From Bisporella sp. PMI_857 (Eukaryota; Ascomycota; Leotiomycetes; Helotiales; Helotiaceae), in contig JAJSPD010000007.1 in assembly GCA_021307315.1 (NCBI GenBank), positions 1,097,256-1,161,255 on the forward strand: 64,000 nt of DNA. The letters are read 5' to 3'. A model generated the notes under the pieces. That model worked only from the letters and a program-made list of their open reading frames with translations, had not been told where the DNA came from and did no database searches. The position numbers were made by a program, and so were the translations under genes. Each line of letters opens with the position of its first letter. The stretch's first letter is position 1. This document shows, in pieces, positions 21,365-30,984 of this stretch.

Positions 21365-21726
21365 CAGTCATACCTGGATAATTCGGACGCCCCTATATCG
21401 GAAACCTCTATATTTCGGAAGGGAGCCGCGGAACGGTCGATTTTTGGCTGGGTAACTCGGAAACCTTTTTATTTCGGTATCGGAAGAAGGTATAAGGAAT
21501 ATAACTAGGCTCCGATGTATACGTTTAATAAATCTAGCTTAGTAATACACTAAATTTGCGAAGCACGTGATATATGTTCAATAATTACGTATTTTATGTA
21601 ACACGTGATATTATTTTTATGTAAATCTGAATAATTATGCATTATGCACTTTTTATATATCGGAAACCTCTATATACCGGAAGGTTGCCTTGGAACCAAA
21701 GCCTCCGAATTATCCAGGTATGACTG
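21365..21726. mobile_element. 362-bp pogo/Fot1-type MITE
   Basis: Terminal inverted repeats are perfect over 23 bp: the left end starts CAGTCATACCTGGATAATTC and the right end is its reverse complement. Both ends are flanked by TA (21363-21364 and 21727-21728), the target duplication used by Tc1/mariner-pogo elements. A 20-bp direct repeat, TATATCGGAAACCTCTATAT, occurs at 21394-21413 and again at 21656-21675. No transposase frame is present, so it is non-autonomous. Clean ends and terminal repeats indicate a fairly recent insertion. Confidence 0.9.
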
Positions 21727-22627
21727 TATTATGTTAATGTACTATCCTTTAGATATAAGTCCTTCGAGTTGCAATGTTTCAACCAGATATACTCGCAATT
21801 GCAGTACTCCGAATCTAAAAATAGTTTCGGGTAAGTTTATTTAACAATAGGGCGTGAGTAAGGCTTAGGTATGTAGTTTCTGTTCCTCTAGTATATAGCC
21901 TGAGATCCCTTAGCAGCGGCAACCATTGGTATTTTTATCTTTTCGCGAATGCAGCCTCCGGAAACACTCACTACTGAGACTAGCTCAAGGAAATTTGGAG
22001 TGCCACAGTATCTCAAGGGGCTCACAAAATGCAATTTTTGTAGAAAGACGCTGCATGCCAGCCCGATACCAGCTTGATGAGTCTATCTCGAGATTGTGAA
22101 AATGTACCTTTAGTCTGAAGTGTAATGTATGTTACCTCGTGACACGTTCTCAACTTGAGCAGTACTTCGGCGATTTCTTTCTTGCCACGGCCGCCACAGG
22201 CTTACAGTTCGGTGGCTTGATGCTTCTAACATAAATTACTTGCCCAAAAAAGGGTGTATGTTATAAAGCGTAAAGGCTTCGAAAGAGCACTCTATTCTGG
22301 GGTATTTAGATAATTTTCACAGTAATTAAAATTTATACCGGTCCATGACAGCAACTTTTCCAATTTCCTGCCTGGCTGAATTACTGGGCATCCTGTTTTA
22401 TTCGAAGATGAAAGTAATTTTGGGACATGCACATCCATTATCTCAAATCGGACGCTCTGCTTCTATGTGAAAAAGGGCTCGCTCGACATATTTCTGCACA
22501 TCAACGAGGATAATCTGACAAGGAAGGATTTGATATGGCTTTGGAGCGTAAGTAGTTTACAAAGACGATAGTATAAGTTCAGATATTTGACAATGTGGCA
22601 TATTTTATGATCTTACTCTGTAGCCTT
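21727..22627. other. Intergenic stretch, no gene seen
   Basis: About 900 bp between the MITE and the 3' end of the HET gene. No domain or structure recognised. Confidence 0.5.
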
Positions 22628-24491
22628 TCAAAGAAGCTGGAAATCTCGACTTAAACTCTCCATGTCTCGCTCCTTCATAGCCTCCCCATCCATAATTCCA
22701 TGTACATAGCACTCGCCAACAAGCTTGAAAACCCCATCCTTGTCTTCCCTCAGTACAAAAGGTACAGCCGAACCAAATAGAATGCAAATTTTGTCTCCGA
22801 TTTTACTTCCACTAGGGACATGTCCGAGGTATCCTCCAGCTGTGACGCACAAATTCCTTCCGGCGCTGTGAATCCCAATTGTATTCATAAGTGCTACATA
22901 ATTAAAGATGTTATCGTTAGTGAAGTCTGACTTATCTATTCCTGTCCAGTCAACACTTCCGTCAGATTTTGTCGCCTGATGCTGCTTCCCAAGGAGCTTC
23001 CAGGCTATCGCGTATTCTGCTGGGGCTCTTCTTGCGGGTATCTGATTTGTCATATCGCAACAAAGCGTTCGCCAGAGCGATTCTTCACGCTCCTGGCCTT
23101 CCGGAAACTTGTTTGCAGCTTCGGCGAAAGCCATATAAGTTTCAAATGAAGCCTTGCTCCGTAGGGCTATGCGAGCCTGGCCAGCTTTCGTGCCGTGGTC
23201 AAGCTTTGCGTCTTCACTCCCAATAAGGATAGTGGTATCCAGTTGCGAGATGGTGTCGATTATTGCGCCTCGAACAGCTAAGATTTTTTGGTCCGCTGAG
23301 ATTGATAGGGTCGGTTCAGAGTCTCCAGAGGCGCACATTCCTCTCCCTCGGGCCACTGCAGCGATAACTGATCTGCGGTCGTTATCATGGCTCCAGTCAG
23401 GGACCCAAGATGGAAGCTTTGGGTTCTGTGGTGTTGAACTAATTCCTCCACTTCCCAAAAGTTCCAGATTCTTTAGTTTTTCCAAGTTGTGAACTGCCAC
23501 TGACAGATAGACTTCTTCAGTAGAAAGTCTATAATCCGCTTTAATATCTATACTATCAAGATTTGTGACAATGCCTATCAAAGCAAATACTTTGTCGCGA
23601 GGATCAGTCGACAGGTATTTTCGTGTCAGACGAAGGAGGCCGAGAAGTCCGAAAGTCATGTCTTGAGATTTGTGTGCTAAGCTCAAGTAATGGACAATAA
23701 TGATACAAGACATACCCGGCACTTTTGGCGCCTGAAAGTCAACTGGGTAGATCCCGATGTGACCGTAGTGGCGAAGACACCGAGCAACATTGGAAATGTC
23801 ATCCCAACTAATTGAATGGGACCCACAAACAACTATCGATTCCCGTGCCATCTAGGTTTCTAATAGTGAGCATTCTATTGGGCGGGATTAGAAGATGGAT
23901 TAAAGAAAGTCTACGGAGTTGACATACAGTTGCCTCTTGTACCACCCAAATGCGCTGGAACCATTCGCGCTGGAATAATCTCACCAGCGCAAGCCATTGA
24001 GGGTCGTAAAAATGGGGGAATCCGAGACTTTGATCTGGATAAGGGCCGATATCAACTAAGCCGTACTTTGCGAATATGTCCTTGAAGAGGTTCAATATTG
24101 AAAATGCTGCTTTATCTTCCGAAGTTTCTCTTCCGAGCCATATCACAACACGGGAAGCTTTTGCATATATGTCCTTCATAATGCCCACCTGCTCTGTCCG
24201 TTCCTGATCATTTCTTTGGTTTATACACACTGCATCAATCCACATGATTCTTTCCTGCTCCGGGTTCCGTAGATATTTGATTGCATCGTAGAGATTGCAA
24301 GTAACACTCATAGGAACACCGTCACAGGTGATGGTCGAGTCTTGCTCGGTAGAACCCCAGGCGTACGACAGAGCTTCATATGGCGGTGAAGCCTCTAAGC
24401 TTGTTGTCACAAGCCTACAACGAATAGGGTACTCATCAACGCCAGCTTCAATACCTAGGAGTCGAATATGGTCTAGAGGTAAACCATCCAT
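22628..24491 (-). CDS. Heterokaryon incompatibility (HET) domain protein
   Basis: Exons 23928-24491 and 22628-23851, joined in frame over a 76-nt GTATGT...CTAG intron that restores WVVQEATMARESIVVCGSH. The frame is open upstream, but the first ATG (24489-24491) is used, giving 595 aa. The HET domain starts near residue 37 with PPYEALSYAWGSTEQ, followed by IMWIDAVCINQRNDQERTEQ and AKASRVVIWLGRETS. Further on are DPRDKVFALIGI, SWVPDWS and the tail GDKICILFGSAVPFVLR and GECYVHGIMDGEA. Order and spacing match a complete fungal HET protein. It lies 4.6 kb from the HET gene at 15825 but in opposite orientation, and the sequences differ enough that this is not a recent tandem copy. Confidence 0.92.
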
Positions 24492-26047
24492 TGCGCTTCG
24501 TTGTAGACCAAGCAACCTTGCAAGTACTTTGGTGGAGTTTTACCGGGCATTCTGTCGGGACAGTGCCAGCCACAGAATAAGCGAACTAATAATAGGGGAG
24601 CGTGGTGACTCAGGGATTCTTGGAGTCTTCTGGTGATATGGCCGTTAGCATCGCGAAGAGTCTAGTAATAATATAAGAGAATAAAGAAATTATAACAAAT
24701 TTCAAAAATAAGAAAACGTGTGCGATATCTGAAAAGGAAGATTAGAAATAGCTTGATAATCGTGTTCGAGAAAGGGAATTCAGATCATGAAGAATAGCAA
24801 ACACAAGATTTGTAGCGAACAGTAGCAGATTTCTCTCTTTGAATGAAATTTCTAATTGCCGTAAGCGATAGCCCGGGGCGTAATATAATCCGTTTTCATA
24901 AAGGCCTTGTTCAGGATCTTTAAGAGGCTTTTTAGGCTCTCAGGAATAATCGTCAAAACTTGACAAAGTTAATATAATGCGCGCCATAAGCAAATATCCT
25001 GCGTTATTAGTTAAATGGGCATTGCTCAGGTTGCTTGAGGGTTACTCAAGGGCTGCTCACGGATTGCTCAGGGACTGCTCAGGTTGCTCAGACAGCTCAG
25101 GTGAGCTGGCCGAGCTGAGGGTGAGCCGAAAGTGATTAGCACCTGAGTAAAAGCGGCCATGCCTACTAACTAAATGTGGAACGGAGATTATGGGATAGAG
25201 TTAAATTATCACTGTATTTTCAAAATTACAAACTAACAAACCAACGAGGCTTCAGCCTTGGTAATTGGAGCCCCGAAAGATCCTTTGATTTACTTTTCCC
25301 GATGTTGCAAGGCCCCTAGGGTTTCGAATTGGGTACTATCCAACCGAACTAAACCGGCTTATCTCTTTATTGTACAGTGGGACGTAGCTTGCATATATAC
25401 CGTGGTTCCCAATAGGCAATGATAATAGAAACCTAGAATTTGGCTCACCAACTTTACTCAGGCTATAGCAGCAACAGCTCAAGTCCAAAGACAGAAATGA
25501 AGAAGTGCTCATATCGAGATTCCGATATCGAAATTGCGGTTTTCTTGCATTTAAGGCAGAAAGGATATAGCGCTCCGGCGCTATTACAAACTTTGGAGAA
25601 TACACTCTATGTATAAGATTATCATGAAATTCATTGAACAGCATATGAAGAGCGGACAGGATTTGCGTGTCTATATATGCCAATGCTCCAAGATTGAATG
25701 CTATATTTTACTGATAAATACCTCAGCTCCTCGGTGCTAGCAATGCCCGACCCTCCGTTTCAGCAAGGTGGATGTTCATGGTCATGATGGTTGGCGCGAT
25801 CTTAGTTCAAGCAGGTCTTTAGAGATATTTTGTCTCTACGTAGTAAGTCATTGTTGAATGTGTACTACATTGCCCTACAATACAAGTCTAGCTTACGATC
25901 TTCAGATCTATGATAAGAAAACAGAACGATGAACCTGCTTTCTTTTTCCTCGTTCCAGTACAATCGTGTTCACATTCTCGCCCTAGTTGGATAGCTTTGC
26001 ATTTGAATTTATTATTTGATGCATGCCTTTCAGATAATTACTGCTTC
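24492..26047. other. Intergenic stretch with degenerate short tandem repeats
   Basis: About 1.55 kb with no supportable gene. A 115-codon minus-strand frame at 25336-25683 has no ATG at its head and no domain. A GCTCAGG-type repeat lies at 25021-25101. Confidence 0.5.
25021..25101. repeat. Degenerate tandem array of about 10-bp GCTCAGG units
   Basis: Eight consecutive units of 8 to 11 bp: ATTGCTCAGG, TTGCTTGAGG, GTTACTCAAGG, GCTGCTCACGG, ATTGCTCAGGG, ACTGCTCAGG, TTGCTCAG, ACAGCTCAGG. Confidence 0.8.
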
Positions 26048-28046
26048 TCATTCAGTCAAAGGCTCTAAGCCATCATCATCATCATTCTGTTCTGCCAGCT
26101 CATCAATTTCTAGTCTTAAAAGATCCGCATCTGCGTGTCGGCCCCATTCACGAAGCCACGATTCTAGTTGAAGGCGCTTTTGTGTCGCCCAGGGATATTT
26201 CTTCCCATACCGTTTAACGATATTATTGATTGCCGCACGAAGATTGCGATCTGCTAGATCTTGTTTACCGGCGCCATGTTGAGCCAAACAGCTGACATAA
26301 AATCCCAATAATTCGGCTTTACTTAGAGAGGGTCTATCGAGAAAGTCCTCGTAATATGGTCCCTCAATGCCGGCCCGGCTATAGACTTCTTCTGAGCGAT
26401 ATAAGGTATAAGCATCCTCGCGAATCTGATTTCCAAGTATCTCTGGCTCATCAAATTTACCTTGCCGCCACAAATTTATACCAAGGTTGAATTTGAGAAC
26501 CGCTGGAATTTGATATTGATGTTGGAAAACCTGGCGACTTTGCCCGAGTAATTGTCTCAACATAAATTCTTCGGTTGTGAAATCTGTTGTTCCAAATGGC
26601 GAGTATGTAAACTGAAGATAATCAAGGTAGCATGAAAGTGCTTCCTGACTATCATAATTCGTTAGCAAAGAGAAGTTTAATATTATCTAATTAGTGATAG
26701 GAATATTTCTGTGTAATAGTTCTAACCCGAAACTCGGACCCACAAATTTTGAGTAAAAATCTATCATTGGGAAGGGCTTACTTGAAAAGTCCAAGATTTC
26801 TTTGAAAGGTATGGCTAACGCAGGACCAGGACTGAACCATGGCACCTTCAAATTGCTGCGTATCAACCATTCCAAGTAGACGGCATATCTTTGACAATGG
26901 TCTGTCATTACGAGTACGTGTAACAATAGTAGCCATCTCACTGATATATTTCATTAAGATGGCAATTACCTGATCGTGGCCCTTACGTTTCAAATGTAAA
27001 AATCCTTCAACTAGTCCCCGTAGTGTTCGAGGATCTTCGTGCTCGAGCATAGGTTGGATCAAGGCGCAGGCATTCGATAGCATTATTCTAGCTTCAAGAA
27101 ATGACTTTGATTCAATGAGTGCAGATGCTGTACGGCAATAATCAATCCAGGCGCTTATATGGTCCGTGGCCTGTCTACGGGTGCTGATGCAATTACCGTC
27201 GGCATCGATGGTCCAAGATCCAGAATCGAATGAGCCATCAAAGTAATTTCTAATGCTGTAAAATAACTCCTCGGACACGGAAAAAGACCGTGGGCTTGCT
27301 GGCTGATGTGGAAGATCTATATTAATGGAGAATATCCGACGCACATCGTTAGCTCCTAAGTAGGAGATAGCATAGTTACTAGGCAGACCATGCGACAAAG
27401 CTCCTTCGTGGCTAGCGCTAGGGTGGTCTCCCTCAGAGGACATTACTCGTGAGTCATTGGGGAGGAAAGGAACCGGAGATCGATTATGCCTCAGATATGT
27501 ATGTTGGGCAAGAGAGTTCGTTTCTTGGGGTTGTGGTGACGGGGTCCGATAAGAGATATGCTCTGGGGTACGAGCTTCAATAGGAAGCTCACTACTGTCA
27601 GGAACGCCTCCTTTCCTCCTTGAAAAATATTGAGCCACATCATCTTCACTGAGGACCCTGCCACGGATGACGAATTCTGTCTGCTTGCTCATTGCGGCTC
27701 GTTTTGTCTGTTTGTGGAGGATAAACATCATATCATCTTTCTTGTTGTTTTTGTCGTAACCCCATTTAAGAACCCGGGTTACATACATCTTCTTCCTTAC
27801 AATATAATCAGCCATTGGCAAAGCACATGAAGATATTACTTAGCCGGACAATATCAAAATTGAGTCTCACATGATGCTGCTACTGAATCAGAGTTAAATA
27901 TGAACTTACGTCCCCCGATGTCCATAATCTCTCTCCATGATTCCCATAACCTCTTTCAAGGTTTTGCCTTCATCAACATAAAGTTCTCGAATAATGGGCT
28001 TCACCCGCTCCCAGTCCATAGGCGAAGCCCATTTATTTGGCGCCAT
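26048..28046 (-). CDS. Clr5-domain protein
   Basis: Three exons: 27910-28046, 26782-27795 and 26048-26648, all junctions in frame, giving 583 aa. Exon one begins MAPNKWASPMDWERVKPIIR and continues LYVDEGKTLKEVMGIMERDY, the first half of the Clr5 domain (PF14420). The intron splits the domain, and exon two resumes KKMYVTRVLKWGYDKNNKK and the second helix pair, ending TEFVIRGRVLSEDDVAQYF. Residues 120-220 are Pro/Ser-rich and disordered; the remaining 350 are helical with a C-terminal acidic tail (QNDDDDGLEPLTE). S. pombe Clr5 acts in heterochromatic silencing, but most filamentous-fungal members are uncharacterised and the family is heavily expanded. The exon 2/3 junction uses the acceptor GATAG, the only one keeping frame. 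Confidence 0.82.
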
Positions 28047-28972
28047 TGAGGCTCTTGAGTTGCCCAGGTCCATTCTTTGACAGTGCTTCAGAGACGAAGC
28101 TTTGGTGTTCAAAACTGGTGACAATGGTAGGGCTGAAGAACATTACCGATTTTCCCAGAATCTGCCGTGGTTCCTCAGGCAGAAATCTGAAATTGATATG
28201 ATCGATGCAGGGTAGATTAACAACCACCCGCAGCTCCGGTTATAGTAACCGACAAAATGAATAGTAGGAGTATTGCCATATATTATATTGGGCAAAGTTT
28301 TCGGGCTTGAGGCCAGAATATGAAAACAGGGCCGACATACTTTTTACTCCCCTCGCTCACCACCAATCAGGCACATACATGGCTTATGATACTTCTTTGG
28401 AGAATATCCTATGGAGTATCGACTTGCCTCTCATCACGATGCGTCGAATAGACGTGCCCGGCCACAACAAGTAAAAAAAAAAGGCTAAATGGGAACCATC
28501 GAATATGAGATGAATCGAGGGCTTCTTGCAGCGTTTGCAACGGACAACGCAGGATAAGTTATAACGGAGCGCACCAAAGGCGCCTGAAGGTTGAGACAAA
28601 AGCGATTCCTGTCCAAGGAAAATTTCCCCCCTTGCATTGCCACTTTCAATCAATTATAGTTAGTGCATAATACGAATATGATGAATGATATAAGGTCTCT
28701 AGGCACAGTTTTAGGAGAAAGAGGTGCTTTATGACGAAATATATTTGAGTTTGCATAGCACGTGCGGGACCAATATGCTTATCTAATGAGGTGGCGCACA
28801 CAGAGCAGCGAGGCTGAGACATCTGAAATGCAAGCTGGCCTTCGATTTCTAATCCTCTAACACAAAAGCTATTATCTGCACGATACATGATACAATACCT
28901 GAAAATAATCCAAATTCTTTAAAGTTGGTATTTTGCTAGTTTTCCGAATTAACAGATAACAAGAACGCCGAT
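28047..28972. other. Intergenic region upstream of PDI, no gene seen
   Basis: About 925 bp separating the start codons of the divergent Clr5 and PDI genes. Short chance frames only; no ER-stress element could be assigned with confidence. Confidence 0.5.
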
Positions 28973-30149
28973 ATGGTTCTTATAAAGAGCCTGTTCCTCA
29001 CGGGGCTCAGTGCCACTTGGTCCTTTGCGTCTGCATCCGCGCCCACATACGACCATTCCGAGGTCATTGACCTGATCCCATCCAACTTCGATAAACTTGT
29101 TCTTTCGGGTAAACCGGCACTTGTTGAGTTCTTTGCCCCATGGTGTGGTCATTGCAAAAACTTAGCTCCAGTCTATGAGCAGCTCGCCCACGAGTTCGCA
29201 TTTGCAAAGAAAGACAAGCTCATAATCGCCAAGGTTGATGCCGATGCCGAGAAGAGTTTGGGCAAAAGATTTGGCGTCCAAGGATTCCCTACAATTAAGT
29301 TCTTCAACGGAAAGGATGAGAAACCAATAGATTATAATGGAGGCAGAGATTTGGAGAGTCTGAGTGCGTTCTTGACCGAGAAGACGGGTGTTAAGCCCAA
29401 GAAGAAGGCCGTTGCACCAAGTCAGGTTGAGTTCCTCAACGACAAATCTTTCAAGGAGGTTATTGGCGGCGACAAAGATGTTCTTGTTGCCTTTACTGCA
29501 CCATGGTGTGGTCGTATGTCTTACCCCAACCTCCACCAGACAAAGCTAATAATTGATAGACTGCAAATCTCTTGCTCCTATCTGGGAGACTGTGGCAACA
29601 GATTTCATAAATGAGCCTAATGTTGTGGTCGCCAAAGTCGACGCCGAAGCTGAAAATGCAAAGGCCACAGCTAAGGAGCAGGGAGTCACCTCATATCCAA
29701 CTATCAAATTCTTTCCCAAGGGAAGCAAAGAGCCAGAGGCATACAGCGGTGGACGCACGGAGGAAGCTCTACTATCATTCATAAACAGCAAGGCAGGAAC
29801 CCACCGAACAATTGGCGGAGGTCTCGATGCTACTGCCGGTACCATCGAGGTTCTGGACACCTTAGTCTCGAAATTCACCAGTGGCTCCAGCATTTCTGAG
29901 GTTGCCGCAGAGGCCACTAAGGCTGCAGCTGATCTCAAGTCAGACGCCCAGTATAAGTACGCCGAGTATTACGTCAGGGTGTTCGACAAGCTCAGTAAGA
30001 GTGACAACTATGTGGCCAAGGAGCTGGCTAGACTTGACGGTATTATCAAGAAGGGAGGCTTGGCTCCAGCGAAACTTGACGAGTTTACAAGCAAGATTAA
30101 CATCTTGAAGAGATTTGTTGCTAAGGCTGCTGGTAAGTCGGAGCTGTAG
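28973..30149 (+). CDS. Erp38-like protein disulfide isomerase
   Basis: Exons 28973-29513 and 29560-30149; the 46-nt intron splits the second active site, and joining restores CGHC. Product 376 aa. A signal peptide covers roughly residues 1-22. Two thioredoxin domains follow, with catalytic CGHC at 58-61 and 179-182, each preceded by APW. Conserved cis-Pro segments (GFPTIKFF and SYPTIKFF) sit in the right places. Residues about 260-370 are an all-helical ERp29-C domain, ending FVAKAAGKSEL. The tail KSEL is a plausible but non-standard variant of the HDEL/KDEL retrieval signal. Role: oxidative folding in the ER lumen. The two-domain plus ERp29c layout matches fungal Erp38/TigA rather than the larger Pdi1. 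Confidence 0.94.
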
Positions 30150-30368
30150 ATCTTGAGCTGGTCTACAGTGGGAGGAGTGTAATTTAAAGCTGGATATACG
30201 AAAAACAATGCAGGACTGGCGTTGTTGGCACAATAAATTTGTTCGGTCAGAAGGTCTTAGGCGTTGTAGTGTATTCTTCCGTAAAACAAATTGTATATCA
30301 AAACGCCTTCCATTATGCACGAAACGCCATTCTCTTTCCCTGTACTCTTGATCATTTCCCCATTCTTA

Positions 30369-30708
30369 TCATTTCTTCGTAGGACTACCCTTCCCATCCC
30401 CATTATTCTGCATCGCAGCCTCAAGGTTATCCAGTCGTCGCGACATTTCATCCACTGTCAAGGTATTGAGTTAGTTTGGTGTAAACAGTCTTCTCGATCA
30501 AGACATACTCTTAGCAAATATCTCGCTCGATACTCCAGCAAATTTGTTTGAGAGGGAGTTCAGCAACTCATCCACGACGGCAGAAAGCTCAGCTTGTGCG
30601 GAGCCATCTGTTGTGGTCTAGAGCATATTAGACAGAGTAAGAGAGCGGCATAATGGGTCTTACCGAGTTTGCAGATATTCGTGTATTGTTTGGAGAGCTT
30701 GATGCCAT
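30369..30708 (-). CDS. HSBP1-like heat-shock factor binding protein
   Basis: A tiny three-exon gene: 30664-30708, 30509-30617 and 30369-30454, with introns of 46 and 54 nt, all phases agreeing. Product 79 aa. The middle carries AELSAVVDELLNSLSNKF, continuing AGVSSEIFAKMDEMSRRLDN and LEAAM, which matches the heptad-repeat core of heat shock factor binding protein 1 (AEL..VV..LL..M..KF......I...IDDM..RIDDLE). HSBP1 forms a trimeric/hexameric coiled coil that binds and dampens HSF1 trimers, and has also been tied to WASH complex assembly. Length agrees with the family (about 75-90 aa). It is divergent from the DscA/Tul1 gene with 276 bp between starts. Exon one (15 residues) is the least certain. 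Confidence 0.85.
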
Positions 30709-30984
30709 GTTTAGGTGCTGGTGCAAAACTAAGAATGCCGTAAATGCAGCGTCTTCGAAGAGTTTCTTAAATTGGATGTTTGGTGGATGTGATATCGTTA
30801 CAACGCACGGCTGACAGTCAAGCCTTGTCGGGTTCTCCTCGGCTGAATCCCAAACTACATCCAATCTACACAGAACTTCGACTTATAACATTGAGCGATG
30901 AACCTTACCCTCCGGTCCTGATATCCTCTCAAGATAGGGAGGGAATTCTAAGATGAGGCTACAGCTATTACGAATCAACTCAAC

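Noticed and set aside
25336..25683. Minus-strand 115-codon frame
   Set aside because: It starts at TTG rather than ATG and shows no recognisable domain.
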